A stretch of DNA of 64,000 nt. It comes from Spirochaeta isovalerica (lineage in GTDB: Bacteria > Spirochaetota > Spirochaetia > DSM-2461). The translations under genes and the position numbers were made by a program. Positions 25,417-33,154 of the stretch are shown in pieces. The notes under the pieces were generated by a model. That model was not told the DNA's origin, did no database searches, and was given only the letters and a program-made list of their open reading frames with translations. Numbering within the stretch: position 1 is the stretch's first letter; each line of letters starts with the position of its first letter. Location of the stretch: positions 248,001 to 312,000 of the forward strand of contig NZ_JACHGJ010000005.1 in NCBI RefSeq assembly GCF_014207565.1. Direction: 5' to 3'.

Positions 25417-26028
25417 TTATTTCCCCCTTTCCTTTTTCAGTATGATCGCTTTGGCGAACCAGAGAACCGATCCCAGCAGAAAGAAAGCGCTGGGAGCCAT
25501 AACCATGATGGTCCAGGGGGTAAAGGTTTCCGGCAGAACGGCATAGCCGAACACAGTTCCGAAACCGAGAAGTTCCCGCACGAAAGCGATGAGCATAAGC
25601 ACCCACATGTATCCCAGTCCGGAGGTCAGTCCGTCCCAGGCGGAAATGATCGGCCCGTGGGATTGGGCGAAAGCTTCAGCTCTTCCCATGATGATGCAGT
25701 TGGTAATGATCAGACCGACATATGGCCCGAGTGATTTGCTGATTTCCGGCAGATAAGCCCGGAGCAGAATATCCACGATGATAACGTAGAAAGCGATGAT
25801 CAGCGTCTGCACGATCATACGCACTTTCCGGGGAATCACCTGCTTCAGCAGGGAAACGGTAATATTGGTAAAAGCCGCCACGAACATAACCCCAAGGGTC
25901 ATGATCAGCGTATTGGTCAGGTTATTGGTTACCGCAAGAGTGGAACAGATCCCCAGAATCTGAATGAATATGGGGTTATTGGTCCACACGTTTTCCTTGA
26001 GTATTTGTGATGGAGAGTCACCGTTCAT
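25417..26028 (-). CDS. nqrD: NqrD, membrane subunit of Na+-NQR
   Basis: A 203-residue six-helix protein homologous to NqrE. Its cysteine motifs are IQILGICSTLAVTNNLTNTLIM and GLIITNCIIMGRAEAFAQ, each with a conserved Cys for the shared iron centre. GLTSGLGYMWVLMLIAFVRELLGFGTVFG is a family segment. The start codon overlaps the nqrC stop (TGATG), showing coupling. Order B-C-D-E-F is the usual one. Confidence 0.93.
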   Translation of the reverse strand: MNGDSPSQILKENVWTNNPIFIQILGICSTLAVTNNLTNTLIMTLGVMFVAAFTNITVSLLKQVIPRKVRMIVQTLIIAFYVIIVDILLRAYLPEISKSLGPYVGLIITNCIIMGRAEAFAQSHGPIISAWDGLTSGLGYMWVLMLIAFVRELLGFGTVFGYAVLPETFTPWTIMVMAPSAFFLLGSVLWFAKAIILKKERGK

Positions 26029-26633
26029 CAGTTCATACCTCCTTTAGCGGACTTCATCTTATCAATCTGATTGTTGATTATCTGCTGGAGCGAGTCGCTT
26101 GTTCTCGAAGCTCCGGTAATACCGTCCACTTCTCCGTTGTCTTTGTCCGTATCGCCTTTTCCTCCGCCTTTGCGGATGACGATGCCGTCTACAGCGTATT
26201 CTCCCTTGAACTGGTCTTTGAACCAGGCTTCATCGATACGTCCCCCCAGTCCGGGAGTTTCCGAGTGGGAGAGAATTTCCATTCCGACAATCCGTGAAAA
26301 ATCGGCATCCATCCCCAGGACACCCGTAATGGTTCCCCACAAACCGCTGCCCTGGAAAGGCGCAACGATCAGCTGTTTCCCGTTCAGAGTCGTTTCCTGA
26401 TAGGGTTTGGAGCTGTCAAACTGAGGGAAAACCGATTTAAGTTCTTTTTCAACATCCATTTCTTCACTGACGACGATCCCTGCCGCGGTCAGATAGGCTC
26501 TAGCCTCCAGGATACGCTGATTTTCAGCCACTTTTTCGCTGGTTGCAGAATTAGCCAGGGAAAGAAGAAAAACGAATATAAAGGCTGCGACGGCGGTTAC
26601 GAGAACCGTATAAATCAAACTATCTTTCTTCAT
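26028..26633 (-). CDS. nqrC: NqrC, FMN-carrying subunit of Na+-NQR
   Basis: A 201-residue protein with one N-terminal helix (YTVLVTAVAAFIFVFLLSLANS) and an FMN-binding domain facing the periplasm. The flavinylation motif reads DGITGASRTS near residue 175. In most relatives the final position is Thr (S/T-G-A-T), the residue that ApbE joins to FMN; here it is Ser. Serine could in principle be modified, but this is unusual. GTITGVLGMDADFSRIVGMEILSHSETPGLG is the conserved central part. It is shorter than many NqrC proteins (about 255). It overlaps nqrB by 4 bases. Confidence 0.88.
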   Translation of the reverse strand: MKKDSLIYTVLVTAVAAFIFVFLLSLANSATSEKVAENQRILEARAYLTAAGIVVSEEMDVEKELKSVFPQFDSSKPYQETTLNGKQLIVAPFQGSGLWGTITGVLGMDADFSRIVGMEILSHSETPGLGGRIDEAWFKDQFKGEYAVDGIVIRKGGGKGDTDKDNGEVDGITGASRTSDSLQQIINNQIDKMKSAKGGMN

Positions 26634-27532
26634 GCTTTCACCTTCTTCTTACCGGTTTTGGAAGCCAGTTCATCGAGAAGCGGCGCAAACATATTCCCCA
26701 TGAGGATACCGAAACTGGTTCCTTCAGGGAAGAGAGAGAAATCGCGGATCAGCGCGACGGACACGCCGATGATAATGCCGTAGAGAAAGAGCGCCAGATT
26801 TTTCTTCGGAGATGAGATGGGGTCGGTCACCATAAAAACTCCGACGAAGAGAACGCTTCCCGACATCAGGCTCTGCAGAGGCGGTGCCTGAATAACGCCG
26901 GCATAATAAAGAATGGCCTGAAGCCCCAGAAAAGAGACCAACATGGCCAGCATGGATCTCCAGCTCGCGGTTTTGGTTGCCAGTAGATAAATAGCGGCCA
27001 GGACGATCAGAATCACAGCGCTGCCGCCGAGAGTTCCCATCCTTATACCGAAGAGAAGATCAGTCAATTCGGGGATCTGTCCCGATCTCATAAGCTCAAG
27101 AGACGTTGCGCTCGAAACGGCATCGGCTCCCAGAGTTCCGAACCGGCCGGGAGTCATCCAGCTGGTCGTCATGAGCAGGGGAAAAGTAATGTAAATGAAG
27201 AGACGCCCTGTAATGGCGGGATTGAAGACATTCCGTCCGAATCCGCCGTAAATAGCCTTTCCGAACATAACGCCGAAGATTATTCCGATTCCGGCGATCC
27301 ACAATGGTATGAGCGGCGGCATGGCAAGCGTAAAAAGGGTACAGGTTACCAGTACGGCTTCCGAAACCTTTTTATTATTCCGTTTGGTAAAGATGTATTC
27401 CGTCGCAATTCCCAGCGGAAAGACAACGGCAGCGATGGCCAGTGCCCGCCATCCGTAGAGATAGATGGAGAAAAGGTAGACCGGTATGAGCGAGTACAGC
27501 ACCTTCCTCATCATATTCTGTTTCTGAAACAC
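26630..27532 (-). CDS. nqrB: NqrB, FMN- and quinone-binding subunit of Na+-NQR
   Basis: A 300-residue polytopic protein of the NqrB/RnfD family. GKAIYGGFGRNVFNPAITGRLF is a family hallmark, and the covalent FMN site is in DAVSSATSLELM (residue ~146), with Ser in place of the usual Gly before Ala-Thr. It is about 100 residues shorter than the Vibrio NqrB and closer to RnfD in length. However, nqrF at the end of the cluster identifies the complex as NQR-type. It starts with GTG after AAGGGGG. It is first in the B-C-D-E-F operon. No nqrA is present upstream or anywhere in the window. Confidence 0.88.
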   Translation of the reverse strand: MFQKQNMMRKVLYSLIPVYLFSIYLYGWRALAIAAVVFPLGIATEYIFTKRNNKKVSEAVLVTCTLFTLAMPPLIPLWIAGIGIIFGVMFGKAIYGGFGRNVFNPAITGRLFIYITFPLLMTTSWMTPGRFGTLGADAVSSATSLELMRSGQIPELTDLLFGIRMGTLGGSAVILIVLAAIYLLATKTASWRSMLAMLVSFLGLQAILYYAGVIQAPPLQSLMSGSVLFVGVFMVTDPISSPKKNLALFLYGIIIGVSVALIRDFSLFPEGTSFGILMGNMFAPLLDELASKTGKKKVKA

Positions 27533-27638
27533 TTATTCCCCCTTAGTGTATGGAAAATTTCATAATTTTTATCGATTTTACTATATTAAAGAGTAGAACA
27601 ATAGTAGTTTTTTAACAAACGTAAATTACGGGGTTTAT

Positions 27639-28058
27639 ATGATAAACAAAGGAATTATCCGGAACATTTCCGATAAAGATATTTTTGTTGAGGCTTTCAC
27701 TTCTGAATCCGGAGAAGGCCATTCCTGCGGATCGGGAAGCTGCGACCACTGCAGCCAGAAGGGGAAGACACGGCTTGTCCGGGCTGAAAATCCGGAGAAC
27801 CTCTCATTGAGGATAGGAAATACAGTGGAAATGGAGATACCCTCCTCAGCGGCTTTGCTCGCTTTTTTCCGCATACTGCTTCTCCCGCCGCTTCTCTTTG
27901 CCCTTTTATACATACCGGCAGCTCATCTGCTCAAATGGACAGCAACCAACAGTATCATAGCCGGAGCCGCAGGGTTCTCATTGGCCATAGTACTGATATT
28001 GCTCTTAAAGAATAAAACTTCGGTGAAAGAGACTCCCAGAATTCTGAGAGTCCTTTAG
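27639..28058 (+). CDS. RseC/MucC-like membrane protein
   Basis: A 139-residue protein with the RseC/MucC layout. An N-terminal cytoplasmic domain carries a cysteine cluster (HSCGSGSCDHCSQ), then two adjacent membrane helices (FRILLLPPLLFALLYIPAA and IIAGAAGFSLAIVLILLL). RseC-type proteins are linked to Rnf complexes and to SoxR reduction. Here the gene diverges from nqrB with 106 bases between starts, so it may act on the NQR complex, for example in electron delivery or maturation. That link is inference. The ribosome site is weak (ACGGGG). Confidence 0.8.
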   Translation: MINKGIIRNISDKDIFVEAFTSESGEGHSCGSGSCDHCSQKGKTRLVRAENPENLSLRIGNTVEMEIPSSAALLAFFRILLLPPLLFALLYIPAAHLLKWTATNSIIAGAAGFSLAIVLILLLKNKTSVKETPRILRVL

Positions 28059-28070
28059 AAACAGCGCTGA

Positions 28071-28736
28071 TCATGATCCAACGGGGAAGAGGAACCCCAC
28101 CTGGACATAGGGTCTGAAGAACGGCTGATTGATGGCGCTGTCCGCATCATCATATGTATAATCCTGCCGGGGGCTGTCATCGAGTCCGTCGGGGTTGTAG
28201 TAAAAAGTACCGTGAGCGTCGATACGGGTTTTCGGGAAAAACTCCAGCCCCGCCTTGACGCTTATGGATGTGCGGCTCCGGGAAAAGCCCATTCTCAATC
28301 CGCCTCCCAATCCGACGCCCCATCCGGTCGATTTAACCGAAAAAGCTTCATTGTTTCCGATAAAAGCAAAATGAGCCTGATAATGGTTGATGAGTCCCGA
28401 GACGGTCAGTTCGGCGGTCAGGTTATCCTTGACGGGGATCTTCCAGCCGGCGTCGAGAGCGACCATGAGAGACAGGCCGTACTCCTGAATGTTTCCGCCC
28501 TGGTTGTCATTTATAAATATCTTCCTCGCCTCTTCAGCATTACCCGGTTCGAATTGATAGGACGCCCCGGATCTGACCTGAATAAAAAGTGGAAAATCGC
28601 TTTCCGAATCGTCGAGGCGAAGCCCGAGAGTCACTCCCAGATCATTGTAGTACCCCACAGCCAGTTCTTCCGACAGCTGCAGAGAGAAGATATTTAAAGG
28701 CACAAAAACGATAATAAGAACTAATAGCTTTTTCAT
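28071..28736 (-). CDS. Predicted outer-membrane beta-barrel protein
   Basis: A 221-residue exported protein with signal peptide MKKLLVLIIVFVPLNIFS. The rest alternates short amphipathic strands (for example GWGVGLGGGLRMGFSRSRTSISVKAGLEFFP) with polar loops. The last strand FFRPYVQVGFLFPVGS ends near a terminal aromatic-rich segment, as in 8-stranded barrels of the outer membrane. No cysteine follows the signal, so it is not a lipoprotein. I do not recognise a specific family. It converges on the rseC-like gene with 12 bases between stops. Confidence 0.6.
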   Translation of the reverse strand: MKKLLVLIIVFVPLNIFSLQLSEELAVGYYNDLGVTLGLRLDDSESDFPLFIQVRSGASYQFEPGNAEEARKIFINDNQGGNIQEYGLSLMVALDAGWKIPVKDNLTAELTVSGLINHYQAHFAFIGNNEAFSVKSTGWGVGLGGGLRMGFSRSRTSISVKAGLEFFPKTRIDAHGTFYYNPDGLDDSPRQDYTYDDADSAINQPFFRPYVQVGFLFPVGS

Positions 28737-28794
28737 AAATCAAAGATAGCTTACTTCACCGGACCAGCCCATATACTGTTCGGTACAAATGGAA

Positions 28795-28855
28795 TTGACA
28801 AAGAGGGCAAACCGGATTAATCTAAATGTCACACGCTGTGACATTTAGATTAATC
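28795..28855 (+). promoter_or_regulatory. TetR-operon promoter with a 41-base palindrome
   Basis: TTGACA (28795-28800), 17 bases, TAATCT (28818-28823). Over the -10 and start point lies a perfect inverted repeat with 19-base arms: GATTAATCTAAATGTCACA (28815-28833) and its complement (28837-28855), separated by CGC. This is the likely site for the TetR-type repressor encoded in the operon; a repressor there would block the -10 box. Confidence 0.85.
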
Positions 28856-28866
28856 TTGAGGAATGC

Positions 28867-29352
28867 ATGAAAAAGAACTTTTATCTGATAAACCTTGCGG
28901 GTTTCTCTCTTTTAAGCTTTGCCATGGAGATTGAGGGAGAGGAATGGAAAATCGGAGGGGAACTTTCACCGGGAGCCTTCGCCCTGACAGAGGAAATGGA
29001 CGGAGAGCTGGTTTTCTATGTAAATAATTTCCGGGTGAACACGGATGAATCCATATGGTCCTACACCGACGACAGCTGGGATCTGAAGGTTTTTCTCGAC
29101 GGGAATATCGGTGGCTTCGATACGAATCGCTTCGACCTGCAGGGGTATATAGCGCAGCTGATCTCCGATCCCGATCTCGATGCTCTCCGGCCGAGTGTAC
29201 TGGATCTGGATATTCCCGGTTCCGGAGATTTCGAGCCGCGGATATCCGTCGGCAGAGGAAGCTATTCCATAGAAAGAGAGGAGAACCGCATCAGGATCTT
29301 CATGATGCATAACGGCGGGGTTGAAATCGTCATGGAGAAGAGGGGGGAATAA
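28867..29352 (+). CDS. Unknown protein, first gene of the beta-glucoside operon
   Basis: A 161-residue protein with a short hydrophobic start (NFYLINLAGFSLLSFAMEIEG) that may be a weak signal peptide, followed by an acidic body rich in Asp/Glu and Gly. There is no cysteine and no recognisable motif. GAGG lies four bases before the ATG. Its stop overlaps the start of the tetR gene (TAATG), so it is coupled to it. It is likely exported or a small beta-rich binding protein, but I do not assign a family. Confidence 0.6.
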   Translation: MKKNFYLINLAGFSLLSFAMEIEGEEWKIGGELSPGAFALTEEMDGELVFYVNNFRVNTDESIWSYTDDSWDLKVFLDGNIGGFDTNRFDLQGYIAQLISDPDLDALRPSVLDLDIPGSGDFEPRISVGRGSYSIEREENRIRIFMMHNGGVEIVMEKRGE

Positions 29353-29984
29353 TGGAAAAGAAAGAGAAAACCAGAGAGACAATATTGTCGAAAGCCCGGG
29401 AGATCTTTCTGAAAAAAGGGCTCTTTGATGTGATTATGGACGATATTGCGGAGGAAGCGGGACTGACCAGAAGAACCCTGTACCGCTATTTCGCCACCAA
29501 GGAGGACCTGGCTTTCGAGACGACCATCGGCCTGATCGACGAGTGGAACAGCTACCAGAAGGAGGTCGCCTCCGGGCTTCAGGGGTCCGGTCTGGACCGG
29601 CTGGAAACCTTTCTCGGAAAACTGATCGAATATATGTCCGACCGTCTCGATGTCATGAGATACCTGGGAGAATTCGACTTCTATTTCAAAGGGGAAAAGG
29701 AATCGGTCGCATCGGAGGAGGAGAGGGAGAGATTCGAGGGCGTCATTCTGGAATCCGATGACCTGCTCAGAGAAATGCTCGAACGGGGGATCGGCGACAA
29801 ATCCATACGGGACCAGATCGATATACCCCTGACAATTGCCACCATATCAAATGTGCTGTGGAGCTTTGCCCAGAGAGTGGCCGCGCGGGACAGCCGCATC
29901 ATAAGAGAGACGGGATACCGGGGCGTGGAACTCATCGCCCATCAGGTGAGCCTGTACATCGACGCATTGAAGGAGAACAGATGA
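29352..29984 (+). CDS. TetR-family repressor of the beta-glucoside operon
   Basis: A 210-residue TetR/AcrR protein. The N-terminal helix-turn-helix is AREIFLKKGLFDVIMDDIAEEAGLTRRTLYRYFATKEDLAFE (residues ~13-54), and the C-terminal ligand domain is all-helical. It is the second gene of the operon and is translationally coupled to both neighbours (the stop overlaps the GH1 ATG, ATGA). The large palindrome at 28815-28855 in front of the operon is its likely operator. The ligand is perhaps a glucoside or its aglycone; this is inference from the neighbours. Confidence 0.88.
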   Translation: MEKKEKTRETILSKAREIFLKKGLFDVIMDDIAEEAGLTRRTLYRYFATKEDLAFETTIGLIDEWNSYQKEVASGLQGSGLDRLETFLGKLIEYMSDRLDVMRYLGEFDFYFKGEKESVASEEERERFEGVILESDDLLREMLERGIGDKSIRDQIDIPLTIATISNVLWSFAQRVAARDSRIIRETGYRGVELIAHQVSLYIDALKENR

Positions 29985-31303
29985 AAGAGATTGAATTGCC
30001 CCGGGATTTCCTTCTGGGAAGCGCCACGGCGGCCACCCAGATAGAAGGCGGGGATAAAAACAGCAACTGGTACCACTGGTCGCTGAAAGGAAAGATCGAG
30101 GGGGGAGCCAGCTCCCTCACTGCGGCGGACCACTGGAATAGAGTGGAAGAAGATATCGCCCTGATGAAGGAAATGAATCAGGAAATCTACCGGATGAGCC
30201 TGGAGTGGAGCCGGATCGAACCGGATGAAAGCGTCTGGTCCGACGAGGGCATAGAGCACTACCGCAGAGAACTGACCCTGCTGAAAGAGGCGGGCATAGA
30301 GCCTCTGGTAACCCTCCACCACTTCTCCCACCCCCAGTGGTTTGAAGACAAAGGGGCCTGGGCTTCGACGGAAAGCGTCGGATTCTTTATCCGGTTCACA
30401 TCGAAAGTCGTGGAAACCCTGGGAGAGCTGATCGGGGAGTACTGCACGATCAACGAGCCGAATGTCTTTGTCAACGACACATATATGGACGGGAAATACC
30501 CGCCGGGGCATAAAGACGATATCCGGTCCTATTTCAAAGCTTCGCGGAATCTGATACTCGCCCATCTGGAAGCCTATGAACTGATTCACCGCATGAGAGA
30601 GGAGAGAGGCTGGAAGGGAACCAGAGTGGGCATGGCCATTCATCTGGCATGGTTCGAAAAAGGGGACGGCAATCCTCTGGCCGGACTGAGCCTGAAGCTC
30701 ATGGACTATTCGTTCCACAGCCTGTTTTTAAAAGGCATGGTCGAGGGACGGCTCTCTTTTCCCGTCGGCTCGGGCCATCCCCGGGGCAAAGGCCTTTTCT
30801 GCGATTTCATAGGCATAAATTACTACTCACGCCATCTGATTCACTCGAGCCTGAATCCGGCGACGCTTTTCGGAGAAGTCCGGGTGGAGGAAAACCTGCC
30901 TGATGATCGCCTGAACGATCTGGGCTGGGAAATCTACCCCGAGGGGCTGTACCGCACGGTCGGGAAAACCTTTGAGAAGTACGGCCTCCCCGTCTACATA
31001 ACGGAAAACGGCATTCCCGATGCCCGCGACGCCAAAAGAGCCCGTTTTATCTATGACCATATGGCCCAGATACGTAAGCTGCTCGATGAGGGAGTCGATG
31101 TCAGGCGGTACTATCACTGGTCGCTGCTCGACAATCTGGAATGGAATGACGGCTACGGCCCGCGTTTCGGCCTCATCGAAGTGGATTACGAAACACAGGA
31201 GAGAAGAATCCGCGAAAGCGGCCGCTTCTACGGAGAACTGTGCTCCGGCAAAAAAATAACCCAGGGGATGATGGACCGCTATCTCCCGGGATACAGGAAG
31301 TGA
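29981..31303 (+). CDS. GH1 beta-glucosidase
   Basis: The 440-residue enzyme is a family-1 glycoside hydrolase without a signal peptide, so it acts on imported substrates. The acid/base Glu is in CTINEPNVF, and the nucleophile Glu is in YITENGIPD. The N-terminal signature LPRDFLLGSATAATQIEG and the C-terminal YYHWSLLDNLEWNDGYGPRFGLIEV are typical. Such enzymes cleave beta-glucosides or other beta-glycosides. It sits between its TetR regulator and a GPH sugar symporter that would import the substrate. There is no PTS, so the substrate is probably unphosphorylated. An AAGGAG site lies before the ATG at 29981. Confidence 0.93.
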   Translation: MKEIELPRDFLLGSATAATQIEGGDKNSNWYHWSLKGKIEGGASSLTAADHWNRVEEDIALMKEMNQEIYRMSLEWSRIEPDESVWSDEGIEHYRRELTLLKEAGIEPLVTLHHFSHPQWFEDKGAWASTESVGFFIRFTSKVVETLGELIGEYCTINEPNVFVNDTYMDGKYPPGHKDDIRSYFKASRNLILAHLEAYELIHRMREERGWKGTRVGMAIHLAWFEKGDGNPLAGLSLKLMDYSFHSLFLKGMVEGRLSFPVGSGHPRGKGLFCDFIGINYYSRHLIHSSLNPATLFGEVRVEENLPDDRLNDLGWEIYPEGLYRTVGKTFEKYGLPVYITENGIPDARDAKRARFIYDHMAQIRKLLDEGVDVRRYYHWSLLDNLEWNDGYGPRFGLIEVDYETQERRIRESGRFYGELCSGKKITQGMMDRYLPGYRK

Positions 31304-31306
31304 GTT

Positions 31307-32644
31307 ATGGGCGAATTGAAATTATCCACTAAAATCGGTTACGGCATGGGTGATCTGGCGGGGAACCTTCTCTTTCAGATGACAGTCATCTACCTTCTCT
31401 TTTTCTACACCGACGTGCTGGGCATATCGGCCATGGCGGCCGGTATCATCTTTCTCATCGCCCGGCTCTGGGATGCGGTAAACGACCCGGTCATGGGCCT
31501 GCTTATGGACAGAACCAGATCGAAACACGGAAAAGCCAGAGTGTACCTTCTCTACGGCTCCCTGCCCCTGGGGCTGGCGACCATCGCCATGTTCTACGCT
31601 CCGGATCTGCCGATGGGGGGAAAGGTCGCCTATGCCGCGGGCACCTACATCCTCTGGGGCATGCTCTTCACGCTGGTCAATATTCCCTACTCCTCCCTGA
31701 CCGCTTCTCTGACCGACATCCCCCAGGAGCGGACAGACCTCTCCTCCATAAGGATGATCTTCATGCTCATCGGCGTCATTATCGTTTCGGTCGCGACTGA
31801 GCCTCTGGTATCGTCATTCGCCACACCATCCCGGGGCTATTTCTCCGTAACGGCTATCTTCTCCCTGCTGGCCCTTTTCTTTTTTCTTCTCTGTTTCAGG
31901 CTGACGGGGAAAGCGGCATCAGAGAGCCGGAAAAAAGATGAGTCCTACAAACTCGGCGAGATATGGCCCCTGCTTCTGAAAAACAGGCAGCTGCTCATCG
32001 TAACCGCCGCGTCTCTGATCGGTAATATGGCCGTATTCATCCGCGAAACTTCGGCGATTTACTACGTCACCTACAATATGGGCGACAGCGGCATGCTCCC
32101 GTTCTTTCTGGGCATTGTCGTGCTTTCCATGCTGGCGGCCAATCTTATGATCCCCCTGGCCACTAAAAAATGGGATAAGAAGGGAACATATCTGATAGGT
32201 TCGGCCATAGGCGTGGCCGGATCAGTCATCTTTCACTTCATCCCCTACGATCAGACGGCGTTGATCTTCCTTTTCGGAGCTCTGAGCAGTTTCGGGATCG
32301 CGGCGATTTCGACAGTCGGCTGGGCCATGATTCCCGATACGATAGAGTACGGTGAACTGGTAACGGGCAAAAGGGCCGAGGGCATTTCCTATGCGGTCTA
32401 CAGCTTCAGCCAGAAACTGGCCACGGCCGTAGCGGGAATAACGGTGGCCTCGGTTCTCCAGTGGTCCGGCTATGCAGCTAATATCCCGGTTCAGTCCGAT
32501 CAGACCCTGAGGGGCATTCTCAGCACATTGACGGTAATACCCGTCATTTTCATAGTTCTGTCCATGGGCATCATCCGACTCTATGCAATCGACAGAACAA
32601 CCTATGAAGGAATTCTGCTCAAACTGAAGGAAAAGATGTCATAA
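31307..32644 (+). CDS. GPH-family glycoside:cation symporter
   Basis: A 445-residue, 12-helix carrier of the glycoside-pentoside-hexuronide family (MelB/LacS-like). GYGMGDLAGNLLFQM opens the protein, and ARLWDAVNDPVMGLLMDRTRSKHGKARVYLL is the loop 2-3 hallmark of the family. It begins 3 bases after the GH1 stop with GTGAG before the ATG, so it is co-expressed. It probably imports the beta-glucoside hydrolysed by the GH1 enzyme, using Na+ or H+. A perfect palindrome follows the stop and belongs to the marR gene. Confidence 0.92.
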   Translation: MGELKLSTKIGYGMGDLAGNLLFQMTVIYLLFFYTDVLGISAMAAGIIFLIARLWDAVNDPVMGLLMDRTRSKHGKARVYLLYGSLPLGLATIAMFYAPDLPMGGKVAYAAGTYILWGMLFTLVNIPYSSLTASLTDIPQERTDLSSIRMIFMLIGVIIVSVATEPLVSSFATPSRGYFSVTAIFSLLALFFFLLCFRLTGKAASESRKKDESYKLGEIWPLLLKNRQLLIVTAASLIGNMAVFIRETSAIYYVTYNMGDSGMLPFFLGIVVLSMLAANLMIPLATKKWDKKGTYLIGSAIGVAGSVIFHFIPYDQTALIFLFGALSSFGIAAISTVGWAMIPDTIEYGELVTGKRAEGISYAVYSFSQKLATAVAGITVASVLQWSGYAANIPVQSDQTLRGILSTLTVIPVIFIVLSMGIIRLYAIDRTTYEGILLKLKEKMS

Positions 32645-32647
32645 GAA

Positions 32648-32695
32648 GCAGAGAAATAGTTGACCATGCAACTATTTCTCTGCTATTTTAGTTGC
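32648..32695 (+). promoter_or_regulatory. marR promoter with a large palindromic operator
   Basis: GCAGAGAAATAGTTG (32648-32662) and CAACTATTTCTCTGC (32669-32683) form a perfect 15-bp inverted repeat with a 6-base centre. TTGACC (32660-32665) lies inside the repeat, 18 bases before TATTTT (32684-32689), which is six bases before the ATG at 32696. The site is a good candidate for MarR autoregulation; it could also act as a weak terminator for the preceding operon. Confidence 0.7.
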
Positions 32696-33154
32696 ATGGC
32701 TAACTTTAAATCCGTAGGCAATGTCGTATCCATACTCTACCGATACACACAGATCTATCTGAAGGAGACTCTGTCCGATCTGGATCTCCACGGCTCGGGA
32801 CAGATTAAAATCGTTCTGACTCTGTCAAAACATCCCGAAGGTCTGTCCCAGGACAAACTGGCCCGGATATTAATTGTGGACAAGGCGACTGTCTCCAAAA
32901 TGATCCGCCCCCTGGTGCAAAACGGGATGGTCGAGAGATCGGTGAACCCCGATGACAAAAGAGCCTATATCGTAAAATTAAGCGAAAAAGCCCTTGCGAA
33001 TGTGCCGGAAATCAAGAGACGGACCGGCAGATGGACCCAATTGATGAGCCGGAATATTCCTCCGGAACGGATGGACGGGTTTTTCGAAACAATGGAGATC
33101 ATGTTGAAAAACGCGGCCGACTATCTCAAGGAAGGAAATATTGAAAAAAGCTAG
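32696..33154 (+). CDS. MarR-family repressor
   Basis: A 152-residue MarR protein (GQIKIVLTLSKHPEGLSQDKLARILIVDKATVSKMIRPLVQNGMVERSVNPDDKRAYIVKLSE, the winged helix from ~43 to 105). The Asp-Lys-Arg after the wing strand is the family signature. The ATG at 32696 is preferred because it matches the usual MarR start and lies six bases after a -10 box; no Shine-Dalgarno sequence is present. The MATE gene starts inside its last codons, so it probably controls that pump and itself through the palindrome just upstream. Confidence 0.88.
   Translation: MANFKSVGNVVSILYRYTQIYLKETLSDLDLHGSGQIKIVLTLSKHPEGLSQDKLARILIVDKATVSKMIRPLVQNGMVERSVNPDDKRAYIVKLSEKALANVPEIKRRTGRWTQLMSRNIPPERMDGFFETMEIMLKNAADYLKEGNIEKS

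Noticed and set aside
23699-27532. Reading the cluster as an Rnf complex
   Set aside because: The NqrF-type protein with one 2Fe-2S domain and FAD/NADH module is present, while RnfB- and RnfC-like ferredoxin proteins are absent.
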